Assembly: GCA_948474755.1 (NCBI GenBank)
Contig: CAOLHI010000554.1
Coordinates: forward strand, 186,001-250,000
Direction of reading: 5' to 3'
DNA: 64,000 bases
Origin: Ctenosaura bakeri
Taxonomy: Eukaryota > Chordata > Lepidosauria > Squamata > Iguanidae
The notes beneath the pieces are model-generated. The model made no database searches, was not told where the DNA came from, and worked only from the letters and a program-made list of their open reading frames with translations. The position numbers and the translations under genes were made by a program. Position 1 is the first letter of the stretch, and each line of letters opens with the position of its first letter. Shown here piece after piece: positions 11,516 to 23,280 of the stretch.

Positions 11516-12333
11516 TTACCATGCTCTACCCCCCCCCCACTCCATGATATGATTGGATTTAATTGGCACCGAAATGTAAATCATATATTTATAGCTAAAA
11601 AGCCATGCTGGCAAAGAGGACTGGCTGTACATGTGCAAAAGTAGGTCAGAAGGGACCTCCAGACATGGCTAGGTCATAAATTCACTGAGGATTAGTTGAA
11701 CTTGAAGATAATCTTCTCAATAGCCCAAGCCTAGAAAACAATAGCCACCAAAACTCCCAGACAAAGCGACAATGACCAACATCCTGTAGCCTCATTCCTG
11801 CTGAATTTCCCCCTTTGTTTCCTCATCTGTCCAGCCATTAAGAAGCTATCACAACTACCATCAATGTTTTGTCACTTAATGCTAAGACCATTAGCCTGCT
11901 CCAGATCCCTTTGTTTGCTCTGCCAAAGAGCCATTAACACCTTCCCTTTCAGGGCAGAAAAAGGGTATTTAAACCCTGGCTCCAAGCCCAGAAATCTTTA
12001 ATACCTTGGACTTACATAGACATGTTACTCCATCTGTTTGGTCCCCAACTGTTATGTTCTGGGCTAACCTCAAACTCTCATGTATGAGCCATTTTGCCAC
12101 AACTTTCTTCTTTTCAGGATTGCTAAACATTATCCGCTCCATCCTAATTCCTCACTATCCAGTTTTTCCTTCCTTTCCTTCAGTTAGCTTTATATGATTG
12201 TGAGAGTGCTTGAATTTTGTGTGTACTTGTGATTTCCCCCCAATAAAGCACTCTTTTGACTTTCAAGTTTGTTTCTTATTTCTTCTGTTTCTAATCCAGT
12301 GCAACAACAGTGTCAGGCTGCAGAATTCTGACA
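11516..12333 (+). mobile_element. Possible LTR-like element
   Basis: A TATTTAAA box near 11968 is followed about 270 bp later by AATAAA near 12242 and a TGT-rich stretch, a layout typical of LTR U3-R-U5. The proposed ends (TGTTACC.. and ..TCTGACA) do not give a clear duplication, so limits and identity are uncertain. Confidence 0.3.
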
Positions 12334-12448
12334 CAAGTTCTTCCAAGTGATGGAGGGAATGTCTTCAAATGACCAAAAGGAAAATGGGCACCATCCAAAA
12401 TACTTGGTACCTTGCAAATGAATGAGCCCATGTGATACTTCTGTCATC

Positions 12449-12680
12449 ACTGTTATGTGCCCTCACACCTGCTCCAATTTATGGTGACCCTATCATAGGG
12501 TTCTCCTAGAAAGATTTATTCAGAAAAGATTTACCATCACCTTCCTCAAAGTCTGAGAGAGTGGGACTTGCCCAAGGTCACCCAGAGAGTTTCCATGGCC
12601 AAGTCTCCCTGATCTCCTGAAGTCCTGGTCTCCCAGAGTCCGAGTTGAACACTCAGACAACTACACCACACTGGTTCTAT
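12449..12680 (-). mobile_element. tRNA-derived SINE (antisense)
   Basis: On the plus strand it reads the complement of the SINE tail ('tttatggtgaccctatcat') and body ('cttgcccaaggtcacccaga'). It then reaches a B-box complement and a head ending near 'acaccacactggttc'. Same family as 16570-16785, 25175-26527, 36954-37185, 39215-39445 and 44250-44570. Confidence 0.8.
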
Positions 12681-12689
12681 ATGATATAT

Positions 12690-13635
12690 ATTTCAGACAA
12701 TTCTGAGATAGATAAGGAAATGCCTGAGCATCATATTAGGGCAGGTTCTTGTGTCTCGATGCTGTTTGTGCTTAGCAGCCACAGATTCAGGATCACTTCT
12801 GTATAACCTGTGAAATTAATTTTGAACATTTGGCACTACAGCCAAAAGCAAATTACTTCACGATTGTACCATCCTTTTTGTCGGATGAAAGCTGTTTCTC
12901 TCAGCGCCATGTCCTTCAGTTTTGAAACTGTGTTGAGAATTGCTCAGTAAAGCCAGATTTTAATTGACAATATTAGAACAGAAAACTGTAATGTCATTAG
13001 GTGACTAGTCTGAAGAGGACACTCTTATTAAGTTATTTTTTTTTAATTATTATTATTGAGGTGGAAGAGGATGTACACAGCCAATTGTAGAGGCATATGT
13101 TTTCCTTTTGGTGTCGGAATATGGGCCATTTTATGTGGTAAATAACTATGTAAAAATACTTTGCTAGACGATACCCCTTTTGTCAATCTTTGTAGGTGCC
13201 AGAAGGCTGTGCCTGGTTAACTTCTCCTGTCAGATTATATTGCCTTGACAATCACAGATGAACACAGCAGACCTATTCCTGTCAGCTCTGATGTCTTTTG
13301 GACACATTTCACTCAAGCAGCAGGCCCTGCTTTCCTCTTAAATAATCATTAAAACTGAACAACTCTCCCCACCCTCGCCCCGTTCCATATGGAAGGCATT
13401 GTTTTGTTCAGTGAGCGAAGTAAATATTGACACCATTTTCAGAATCATCACACATGTTCCAATTTAGGGAACTTTAATATCCAATATTTTATTATCTAGT
13501 GAGCAAAGCAGATTCAATATTTTAGCAAATGCCGGAAATTTGTCCTTAAAAATCATTTCAGTCTCAGAAAATCTTTCAGTCTTGTAAAATTAACCCTTTA
13601 TCTCCATTTTTGTCCTCCTATCCCTCAGAAAAGAC
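12690..13635. promoter_or_regulatory. Repeat-free intergenic block, possible conserved non-coding sequence
   Basis: No gene seen. About 12890-13020 and 13430-13560 are repeat-free with AT-rich, motif-dense composition and could be conserved non-coding elements. No direct evidence of function. Confidence 0.2.
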
Positions 13636-14640
13636 TTGCCTATGGCCATTTCATCTGGAGAAGTCCAAAGAAGCAGACAAGGTTGTCCTCTTTTTCAGTT
13701 GCTCTCCTGTGTGTCTCCCTCCAGGACAGTAATCAGAGGTTATTTATCCTGGTTGACAATGAAAGCAGGGGAAGTGTTAGTAGAATATCTTTGGAAAAGG
13801 TGTATTTTGTGTAGGGCTGGGAGCTTGGATGGGAACATCTACTACAATGCTCTGCTACCGATGTTAGGGTGGACAAATAACTACACCTTCACTGTATCCC
13901 CAGGTGGACATGGAGCTGACCTGAACCCTCAGATTCAAGGTGGAAAGAAATGGAAAGGAGTAAAGACACACACACACACACACACACACAAGTATCTTTG
14001 GCCAAAGGATCCCTCTAGCAATCACCAATGGTGATGACCCAGAAGGATGGTTTTTTCATCCATGCTTCCCTTACCATTTTTATGTTTATGTTAAAGAATG
14101 TTTACATAGAAGAAAAGTTTCATGCACCAGCATTAGCAGAGTCACAGCTTGTACACATGTTACATTTTATCTGATGCTTAACTTCCCGAGTGTGTAACCC
14201 TAGGTTATCCCTGAAGACGTCTGTGACGTTTCAAGAGCCCTTCACTTATACATACTGATCATTGACATGTACTAGGCAGAACAAACAATTCTAAAGCAAG
14301 GTTGCTGATGAGCCCTGAGTGTCTAAAATGCCAAATAATATCACAGTTAATGATTATCAAGTACTAGTTCTGTGGCAAGTTACAGAGCACCAAATTTCAA
14401 GCCTAACACCAAGAACACCTTTTTGTGAGCACGTTTGAACCAAAATGTTGTGATTGTCAGCATGCGCAGGACTCCTAAGAAAGTACCAAAAGCAAGCAAT
14501 CCCCTCCCCTCAAGGTTCTCATAACCTAAAATGGACAATAGGTAGAAGCTAATGCATGGGACAAAGACTAGAACATGAACATGTTTTTCTCTTTTCTTCA
14601 TTGCCCTCTAAGAAGCAACTTTATACCCATTCAGACAATT
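13636..14640. other. Intergenic sequence with a (CA)n run
   Basis: Contains a (CA)n tract at about 13967-13990. A 132-codon open frame runs through the (CA)n tract and is not protein-like. Nothing else recognised. Confidence 0.4.
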
Positions 14641-14649
14641 CATTCTAGC

Positions 14650-14770
14650 ATGGATGTCTGAACAGAAGTCTCTCCAAGCCCTGTCCTGAGGTGCTGGGGA
14701 TTGTTCCAGGCACCCCTTGCATGCAAAGCATGTGCTTCACCACTAAGCTGCAGCCCTTCTATCGATGTCA
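14650..14770 (-). mobile_element. tRNA-derived SINE fragment (antisense)
   Basis: Plus strand reads 'cttgcatgcaaagcatgtgc' and 'cactaagctgcagccctt', complementary to the head of a tRNA-type SINE with A-box and B-box. Confidence 0.6.
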
Positions 14771-15557
14771 TGTTTGCAAGCCATTCACTCAGAGCCCTGT
14801 CTATTTTATTCTTAGTGTGATGCACAGTTGAATTTTAAGCACATAACGCATACAAATGATTTCTAGCTTGTCTCTCCATGAGGACTAAAAACAGCATGTA
14901 AGAGATGGAAAAGAACAAACCCACAAATTCCCATCTTGATTCACTGCTCAAACAAAGCAGTAATCGGGTGGTATTACCAGAGTGATAAATTTGATTTCTG
15001 TCCCTGGTATCCAAATGCTGGGCCTGTCCTTTGTTTCATATTGCAGCGATGTTTAGAAAATCATTCCCATATGTGAACATTTTTCTCTGGGAATGCCTTC
15101 TAAGGAGAGAAAAATAGTTTCCATCTTTTATTGCATGAAGAACTACTATTTATCTTGACTTTCAATTGTGATAAACTCTTCAAAAGTTGCTTCCCCAGCC
15201 CACAGGAAATTCTAAGTAAATTGAATTTTGAAAGTTTCCATAACAAACATAAAAAAAAAAGTCCAGAGCAGAACAGAAAGCTTTCTCTCTTTTCCTCTTA
15301 CTGAGTACTAGACTGAGCAGAATTGTTATGTGTACATACACTTTGCACAGTTTTAGCACTGCCAGCAACACTAACAAGAGCCTTTGTAAGACCCCAAAGT
15401 CTCCCACAACCTCTGGGCATATTGGTTTCTGCTCCAGTATTCATTCCACAGAAGGCATCACTTGGTTCCTGCTTTTCCAATAACTACCAGTCCAATATGG
15501 CAGAAAAACAGATGGAACAAGGTCCATCTCACAAATTAAAAGCCACATTGTGCAGAA
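14771..15557. other. Intergenic sequence, nothing recognised
   Basis: No gene or clear repeat family seen. Confidence 0.35.
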
Positions 15558-15559
15558 TA

Positions 15560-15735
15560 CAGTATGGTCAGGCCTCCATATTCACTAGGGTTAGGAGCAC
15601 AGGACCCTTGCAAAAGTGGAAGAAATGGAAAATGTGCATGTCTGTCTGTAGGAAGGGAGCCAAGGCATGGTGGGGAGAATGAGCACTCAAGGTGCAATGG
15701 AATGGAGAAGAAAAGGGGGTGGGTTGGCATGGGGG
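15560..15735. mobile_element. Tigger-like MITE fragment
   Basis: Left end TA-CAGTATGGTCAGGCCTCC and an internal block ('gtggaagaaatggaaaatgt') shared with the complete copy at 16048-16530. The right part is lost where CR1 sequence begins. Confidence 0.55.
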
Positions 15736-15740
15736 CACTA

Positions 15741-15835
15741 TAGAATCATAGAAATGAATCATAGAAATGTAGAGTCGGAAGAGACCACACAGGCCATCCG
15801 GTCCAACTCCCTTTTCACCCATCTCCTTCCTTGGA
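15741..15835 (-). mobile_element. CR1 LINE fragment (antisense)
   Basis: Contains 'tagaatcatagaaatg' and 'agagaccacacaggccatcc', the familiar antisense start of sauropsid CR1 3' regions. Confidence 0.75.
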
Positions 15836-16047
15836 TGTGGAGGGGGGCATCAGGAGAGGGTGTCTCATTCCCTTTGGAACCGTCCCACTTCCTCCCAGAC
15901 TCTCCCAGTGCCAGCTCTGATCTGTGATGTTGTGTCACAGGCTCAGCTCTGGAGATCAGTTGACTGTTTCAGACTTACTTTCCTGGCTTCGTCAACCACC
16001 TTTCACTCCAATCTACAACATAGTCCCTGCCCCCATTTTTCAATATA

Positions 16048-16530
16048 CAGTCACCACTCCACATTTGCTAGGGTTAGGGAGGCAGGATTGTTGCAGAAGT
16101 GGAAAAAGTGAAAATATCAAAATTCATGTGTGCATCTGTGGGAAGGGGACCAAGGGCATGGTGGGATGAACAAGCACTCAGGGTTCAAACCAGGTCAGGG
16201 AAAGGGGATGCATCTGCATAGCGCCTTATACTTCCTCTCGTTTTCCTTGGGGGGGGCATTGGGCGATGGTTTGTGGTGCTGAGAAATTGGGCTGTGAGCC
16301 ATCTTTAACTGGCCAGGGAGCTGCTAGTGCTAGAGGAGGATGATCAGGGGTGGGTTTATAAGGACTGCACAGCCTGATCAGAGCTTCTGAAAGAGAAAGT
16401 TCCTTCAGAAAAGTAGCACCTGAGATGGGGAGGGCAGGGGTTGAAGAAACTCTCAAATAATCTTCAAATAATCTTCAAATAATCCTCTCAATCACTCAAA
16501 GCTAAACCTGCAAATGTGGAAGGCCAACTG
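16048..16530. mobile_element. Tigger/pogo-like MITE, 483 bp, TA duplication
   Basis: Starts CAGTCACCACTCCACATTTG and ends CAAATGTGGAAGGCCAACTG, flanked by TA on both sides (16046-16047; 16531-16532). Near the right end 'aatcttcaaat' is tandemly repeated. Confidence 0.75.
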
Positions 16531-16569
16531 TATTATTATCTAACCACTGCTGTTGTCTTATCATTAATT

Positions 16570-16785
16570 GATTGGAGCCAGCATAGTGTAGTGTTGAACT
16601 AGGAGTCTGTGAGAATCTCTGTTCATCCGTAAAAATCCACTGGCCTATCTTTGGCTAATCAGACTTAGACTAACAGGAAGGCAATGGCAAACCTCCTCTA
16701 AATAAATCTTATCAAGAAAACTCCAGGATAGAGTTGCAATGAGCCAGTGTTGAGTTCAAGGCACAGAACAGCAATTTCTACATCC
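16570..16785 (+). mobile_element. tRNA-derived SINE
   Basis: Head 'ggagccagcatagtgtagtg' and body 'aggcaatggcaaacctcctc', matching the other copies in the window; the tail is degenerate. Confidence 0.75.
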
Positions 16786-16789
16786 TTTT

Positions 16790-17870
16790 CAAACTTTAAC
16801 AGGGCTCAGTTGACTGAATGGTTAAAAATGGATAAGAATTTATATGGTTTTGAAATGTCTAAATCTCAGCTTGAAGAACATGAGAAACATATAATTGCCG
16901 AAATGTATTAGTTATTGTTGAAAACTGAAACACAAGATGAATAAGTGAAAGCTCGTATGATTAAATCAGCACAAAATTGTGGGGCATCATATCAAGATGG
17001 AACAATGGGAAAGGATCTGAAATATACTCTTGAGTCATGATCTTAGAGAAAAAAAATTACAAAATGATGCATAGATGGTATCTAACACCAGAAAGATTGT
17101 TTAAAATGTATAAAGATTTCTCAAATGTTTGTTGGAAATGTTATCAAAAAGAAGGAACCATGCAGCAAGCCTGTAAAAAAGCCAAGAAGTTCTGGGTACA
17201 TACACACATAGATACATACAAACGTAGACTGATATATACATACATACATAGACTGATACATACATACATACATACATACATACATAGACTGATGGAAGAC
17301 ATTCAACTCAAACGTGAACTTTTTTCATTGGATCTGACTGATGAAAAGACTGATAAGAGGCTGGGAAGAATCGTTCACTACACGGTAACAGTGATGAGAG
17401 CTCTGTATGCAAAGAAATGGGAAAGCGTGGCTATTCCTTCTCATGAAGACTGCCTGTTGAAGATGCTGGATTTGGCAGAAATGGATAAATTAACTATTTT
17501 AATTAAGGAAGGATCTTTGGTTAAATTTAAAAAAGATTTGGATAAATTGATGATATATCTAAGAGACTGTTGCGGGGGGCAAGTCAGTTATTGGTTCTGA
17601 AAGTTAAGCTTTTAGTTATTAAATACTGGACAGTGGTGTGATAATGATAGGCACATTTGAAGAAGTATATCTTGCAGATTATCCTAGAACCAAAAGTGGG
17701 TGAGTTAGAAGTCATTTTTATGTACTTTTGGCCACTTTTTAGTTTAGTTGTAATTGAATTTAGTATTAGGGAGATGTTAAGAGTCTGTCTGCTCACTTAC
17801 TGTTTGTCTTTCTAATCCTCTATATGTTGTTTTATATCCTAAATACATGCTAATAAAAATAACCAAATTT
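16790..17870 (+). pseudogene. L1 LINE ORF2 C-terminal fragment
   Basis: The translation of 17037-17600 has L1 ORF2 C-terminal features: a 'MMHRWYLTPERL' block, a 'CWKC' zinc-knuckle remnant, and a helical segment ending 'ALYAKKWESVAIPSHEDCLL'. The same region recurs in the two L1 fragments at 48.6-50.9 kb. Upstream (16790-17036) the homologous frame contains several stops. A (CATA)n microsatellite at about 17199-17290 lies inside the coding region and expanded there in frame. Not functional. The 3' end lies near 17850-17870, where a TAATAAAA signal occurs. Confidence 0.8.
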
Positions 17871-19410
17871 TTAACAAGGCTACTTTTTGAGTGACATACA
17901 TGTGTGGCACAGAACACAAATTTCACAAACTGAGCAGAATATCTTGGATTAAGACTGGTTTTCCTATCATACCTCATTTGTATTAGCACATTTCAGATTA
18001 GAAAGTCCAGTTAAGGTATACAGGCAAACAGTTTACCTGTTGTAGTCAAAACTGAATCCAACAACATAGGAAGCACTTTAAAGAAAGACCTGTCTCCACA
18101 GAAAGGTGTGCAGACAGTTCATCTTCTTGGCAGTACCCATGTCACCACAATATCTATCTAACATATGAACTGAGCTTTTGATTCTTGCTATTAATCATAA
18201 TCACTACCAATTGTTATGTACTAGGAGGATGCCCATAACTTTGATAAATGGTACATCTTGCATAGACACATATATTTCACAAGGGACATAAGTGTCATAG
18301 ACCTAACTTTGAGTGATAGCCAGTGCTCTGGGACAGAGAAGGAGAAGTCTGCAAAGTCCAGGGCCACTATCGGAACCTGAAATGTTACTGTTAAATTTCA
18401 ATTCATTAGCATTGGAATGTTAAAACTGATTTGTTGGCATTTCACGCTGGGAACGGTGGAAATTAATTTCTTTAATTATTTTGTTAACTCAAGAATCTGT
18501 GGATTTGCAAAGAGTGACCTGTTTGGTTGGCACCACTGCCCCCTTGTAGCACATGTTATTGGGGCCTTCAAAAATATTTTTCGTTTTTTCGTTTTTTGTT
18601 TTTTAACAGCTTTTGCTAGCCCAACACTTTCCAGTGTGTTTTGGACTATAAATACTACAGTCTCATTGATAGGTGGAGATAGTGGAGACTGCCAAGTTTG
18701 ATAAGGCTGTCTCAAAGCATGGGAACTAACAACTGATTCAACTGTTCCACCCTCACCTACCCACACCATATATATGTTGTTCACTCACCCTTCAAATATC
18801 ATGGATTGTTTGCTTATATTGGAATGTGGGGAGGGGAGGGAATACTGTTAAGGACATTGTTCTACTGCAGCATCAAATGAAACAACAAACAGCTACAAAA
18901 ATCAACTGATGAACTGAGGGTAAGGCATTCTTAATCAGAAATATTTTGAGTGCTTCTGAACACATGCAGAACCTTTTTCTGCACAGTTTAATAACTGTGT
19001 ACCTCCTCACTTAGCATCTACATTCATGCGAGAGCACATGTCTTCCATGTAGGAGCCAGGGGATCCATACCAGCTTCCTGGAATTTCCAGTTTCTAACAA
19101 CTCCAGTACTCTCCAGACCACTCTCTTTCCTCTTTAGATGGCCCCACCCCGTGAAATAAATAATGAGGGAAACAAGGTTCAGTGCAGCCATGAGGGATTT
19201 CCAGCAGCCTCTTGACCCTGTTACCCTCCCTCTACTGTACCACGTGGAAACATAGCACTGTTATATCATTAGGATGCAACCTTTGCATACAAGGATGGTT
19301 CACTGCTAATAGTCCATTGTGGATATAACAAGCAGCCACAAGACTTTTTTAACTTACGGGGGTAGGGGGGAGAGAAAAGATCTCCACTACCTTACAAAGT
19401 TAATGTAATT
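17871..19410. other. Intergenic sequence, nothing recognised
   Basis: AT-rich without recognisable genes or clear repeat families. Confidence 0.35.
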
Positions 19411-19411
19411 A

Positions 19412-19604
19412 GGGCTTTTCCACACTACGCTGTTCTAGTGCTATTATTCCACTTTCAACATCCTGTGGAATTGTAGTTTAGTGAGGCCAAAGAGTTCTCT
19501 GGCTGAGACTTCTAAATGCCCTTCCTGAAACTCCAAATCCCTGGATTCCATAGGATGTTGAAAGTGGAATAATAGCACTAGAACAGTGTAGTGTGGAAAG
19601 GCCC
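19412..19604. mobile_element. Foldback MITE copy, about 193 bp
   Basis: Ends GGGCTTTTCCACACTAC and GTAGTGTGGAAAGGCCC are complementary over at least 17 bp apart from one position. Flanks are TTA and TAA. The middle of the left arm lacks about 10 bp relative to other copies. Confidence 0.85.
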
Positions 19605-19615
19605 TAAGATAAACC

Positions 19616-19616
<1 letters not shown>

Positions 19617-19648
<32 letters not shown>
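19617..19648 (+). repeat. (CA)n microsatellite
   Basis: About 16 CA units just after the MITE. Confidence 0.95.
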
Positions 19649-19649
<1 letters not shown>

Positions 19650-19650
<1 letters not shown>

Positions 19651-21260
19651 AGCAATTGAGGTATTTCTTTTTCCCCATATCATAAACAGCTAGAGAAAGT
19701 TTGATCGCAAACATAGATGCAACCTCTATAGTGGCATTTTGAACCCCTCTGTGGGTCCAGACATTACAACAAACATTGATTAAGAGGAGGGGGAGGAGGA
19801 GGAGGAAGAGGGGGAGGAGACATTAAACCTTTCAAATTCTTGTTTGTGGCCACACCAGGCTCCAACTGAGCAGCCTGAAAACCCAAGGCTCATTCCTGTA
19901 ACCCTAAACCATAGTCAAACATTAAGACCAAAAGATTCCTCTTCCTAGAAGTAAGAGCTAGTAGACACAAGGAAATATGTATAGGATTACACCATTACAG
20001 TTTTTATTGCATCTTTTTGATAAAACAGTGGAGCTAATTGTCCTCTTTTTACAACTGGAAAACAATAGCATTGAGAGAGACTATCCTCTGAATCCGTGAG
20101 CTACATGTTATCAACCCACCATCTCTCAGCGTGCTATCCACAGAACAATGGTAACTCTTAACATCACCCAAGCAGTGCAAGTTTCCTTTGGAATTGTTGG
20201 GGCTTCTCAAAAATCAGATATTTTTATCAGATTACACAAACTGATTTCATTGACAACATGCATCAAATGCACATATGCCTCATCAGAAGCAAATCCTTCT
20301 GTTTTCAGTGGTGCTTATCCTAGGAAATATGCATAGGATTGCAGCCTTGATGTATTGCTTATTTTCTAGTGTAAAAAGAGATGTAATGTACCAAAAATGT
20401 GGTGTGCAGAAAGCAGGAAAATCTATATTAACAAATTATGTTTTTATATTTTAGCGAGTTATATAACGGGGCACATCAAACCAACAGGAGAGAACTGGAT
20501 TATGGTTAATTTCCTTTAACATAACTGGTGTGCATTTTTGCTGGCTAAGTATTTCTTCCCTTTGCAGCACACCCTACATAGCAGGCACATGGAAAAGTAA
20601 TCAATCTACTGTTTACAATCTTTCCCAACTAAATGGCTAATGAGTTTAACACATTCATTTTTCAGGACAAATTAAACCTGTCAGAGTGACTCATGTGCCT
20701 ATATAGGGGAAGTTTGAAACATATTTAAAGGGAAATTTACCTGTCAAAACCAGTTAGTTTGCTGAAGTCTGAGCAATCCCATGCTTCTTGGGAACATTAC
20801 AGAGAATGATGTGTTTGGCGCATGAAGGTCAGCGCATAAAAGGTGTTGTTTATCACTGTAGGAGGGAGAAAAACATATAAATGAGAAGCCGTAAAATAGA
20901 GTAACCCTGAATTATGAACTGAAAAAAACTTTTTTTATATAAGTTATAAAACATCTTTTAGCCTGATACATCTCATTGGTTCTGCACGCATCTCATTGGT
21001 TCTGCATGCATAAGCAGGCTTCATCTCCTAGAAACAGGCTTCAGCATCCATCTCACTTGCTGGCTTCAGACCTATAAGCATAAACCTGAAGAGCATCTTG
21101 ATGTGTGTTTGCATGCAATTCTTCTGTTTATCTCCACATCATGCATTTCAGTAGGATGTGGATTTTACTTTGAATCGCTATCCACTAGCCAGCACAGGAG
21201 GTCAAGCATAAACATCTTCATAGACAGCTGGGCGGTCAGTTTACCTAAGCCACTTTTTTT
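19650..21260. other. Intergenic sequence with a possible conserved block
   Basis: No gene seen. 20430-20760 is repeat-free and could be a conserved non-coding element. Near 20968-21007 a 20-bp unit 'catctcattggttctgcacg' is tandemly duplicated. A purine run lies near 19783-19823. Confidence 0.3.
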
Positions 21261-21261
21261 T

Positions 21262-21403
21262 ATTATTATTAGTTATTTATGTATTTGTACTCCATATTTT
21301 TTCCAGGATGGAAAATTTTGTATCCCACATTTCTTGTAGTGAGCTTAAGGTGGTGCACACAACTCTCCTCCATGCTGCTTTTATCCTTTTATACATTAGG
21401 CCC
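21262..21403 (-). mobile_element. LINE 3' end (antisense)
   Basis: Plus strand starts with a T-rich (TTA)n stretch and reads through 'ttttgtatcccacatttctt' to 'gtgagcttaaggtggtgcac', the degenerate complement of the CR1/L2-type 3' end seen at 43920. Interrupted on the right by the Tigger-like element. Confidence 0.6.
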
Positions 21404-21891
21404 TCCACATTTGCAGGGGATAGGGGCACAGAACCCCTGCAAACATGAAAAAAACCACAAATATCTCTCCCCCAGCGAGCACTCCCCCTTCCCTGCATTC
21501 TGCTGCCAGCCACTTCCCACATGTCCACACCAGCCATCAAGCAGGCAGTGGCAGACATGAAATGGAAGGGTGAGGAATAGATCTTTCCTCCCCTTCACCT
21601 TTCCATCCACCACAGGGGCAATCATGTCCAGAGCTGCAAGCAGGGAGATAGCAATAGGAGGAAAAAATCTTTCCTCCCCTTCACCATTCACCCTCACCCC
21701 ACCGCTAGGGCGATCGTGCCCAGAGTGGCAGGCAGGAGATTGTGAGGGGGAGGAAAACATCTTTCCTCCCCTTCACTCTCCTGCCCCCCACCAGCCAGGG
21801 AATGGGAAGGGGAGAACAGGGGGGAGACAGGTGGGCACTGTGAACAATCAAACCCTTAAGAGTCAAACCCATGAATGTGGAGGGACAACAA
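21404..21891. mobile_element. Tigger/pogo-like MITE
   Basis: Starts CATTAGGCCCTCCACATTTG, ends ATGTGGAGGGACAACA, with TA at both sides. Interior contains two imperfect copies of a 'cctccccttcac' segment (near 21588-21600 and 21675-21687). The 123- and 114-codon open frames on opposite strands are not genes. Confidence 0.7.
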
Positions 21892-21949
21892 TAGGTGAGG
21901 CTGGGAAACAGTAACTGAGCCAAGGTCACCTGGTAAGTTTCATGACTCA

Positions 21950-22345
21950 GTGAGAATAGAATCACAGAGACAACAAGGACCATAGAAAATAATTGCCTGC
22001 CAGTGCAAGAGTCAAACAACCTGGAGAGATCTATCAAATCTCTGAAAACTTCTGAGGACGGAGAGTCCACCTCCTTCCCGGGGAGTCTGTTCCACTGTCA
22101 GGCAGCTCTTGCCCTTGCTGTCAAACACCACTCACCATTAGCCCGAATCTCCTTTCTTGTAATTTGAATCCGCTGATGAGGATCCTGTCCTTGAAAGCAT
22201 CAACAAACATTTCCATCCTCTATTTGACAGCCCTTCAGGGCTTTAAAGTGGGTATTTTGCCATTTTTCTGCCTGCTCTTTGCCAGGCTGTACATACTGAT
22301 CTTTGCCAAGTACTCCTTAATAGGGCTTAGTTTTCAGGTCCTTTA
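21950..22345 (-). mobile_element. CR1 LINE fragment (antisense)
   Basis: Reads 'gagtctgttccactgtcagg', 'ctttcttgtaatttgaatcc' and 'tccttaatagggcttag', the well-known order of sauropsid CR1 3' region in antisense. Confidence 0.85.
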
Positions 22346-22900
22346 AAACAGGCTCGACATTCTGCAGACAGCTTCATAGATGAACAAGTCACCTCAGGTC
22401 TGTTCATTCCTAGTCCTGCACTTGAACCTAGTACATAATTCTAATAATGTATATAATTCCTGTCACTTAATATCTCTCTTTTTCAATCCTTCTGGAAACA
22501 GTACATGAAAATTTGACCAAAAAACGGTCTTGGACTGTAGGTCAAACACCTAAACCCTAAACAGATAAAGAATTAGGGAAAAGACAGCTAAAAGAGAAAC
22601 TATTCCCTTTCATGATTTTTTTAAAGGCTCCATACTATAGATTAGGGAGGTAAATCCTTGGCTATCTCTTCCTTGCACGTGGTAGTTTTCTTCCTGCTGT
22701 GGGAGAAAACAAATGTTCCTCTGGAGTATTTTCCCCATATTCACACATTCTGAAGTGCTGCACAGGAACTATTCTGCAGAGAAAATGCACCTGGCCAGAA
22801 CTCAATATCACACACACACATGCATAACCTGGAAAGACACATCTGTAACTGATCCATATTCACAATCCCTACATAATCATGTCTGTGGCACTTTTCCCAC
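22346..22900. other. Intergenic sequence, nothing recognised
   Basis: No gene or clear repeat seen. Confidence 0.35.
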
Positions 22901-22904
22901 AATT

Positions 22905-23205
22905 GTAACTGCCCCCCCCTATTTACTTTACCAGGTATTGGCTGCACAGAGAGAAGGGGGTCCATTTGACTGGTGGGTAGAACATGTATGGATGCTTCCA
23001 CCCCACTCCCATCAGCCATTGAGGCTGCAACAATCAAAACCAGGTGATTGTTATACTTTTGTGTCACAGTCTCACTGGCTGTTAAGACAGGGTGGAAATA
23101 TCATCCACTTCCACCCTGATCTCCAGCAGAATGGACCTCCTTCTCTTGGTGCCAGCTGATACCCCACAAGTAGGTTTGAGGGAATCAGGCTGGGAGACAC
23201 TACTT
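22905..23205 (+). repeat. Unnamed dispersed repeat, copy 2
   Basis: Shares ordered blocks with about 2450-2545, 34850-35110 and 57060-57345: a 'gtcacag.ctcactggctgtt' block, 'ggaaatatcatccacttcca', 'tctccagcagaatggacctc', and 'aagtaggtttgagggaatca'. Class unknown. Confidence 0.5.
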
Positions 23206-23251
23206 TGTTTTGCATACATAATTAATTATCCCACATTGAATTCTGGCCATT

Positions 23252-23280
23252 GTGTGTGTGTGTGTGTGTGTGCGCGCGTG
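23252..23280 (+). repeat. (GT)n/(GC) microsatellite
   Basis: About 10 GT units passing into GCGCGCG. Confidence 0.95.

Noticed and set aside
17037..17600. 187-codon open frame as a host gene
   Set aside because: It is an L1 ORF2 C-terminal remnant with a microsatellite inside.
21389..21914. Open frames of 123 and 114 codons on opposite strands
   Set aside because: Both fall in a Tigger-like MITE; overlapping frames result from low stop density in C/T-rich sequence.
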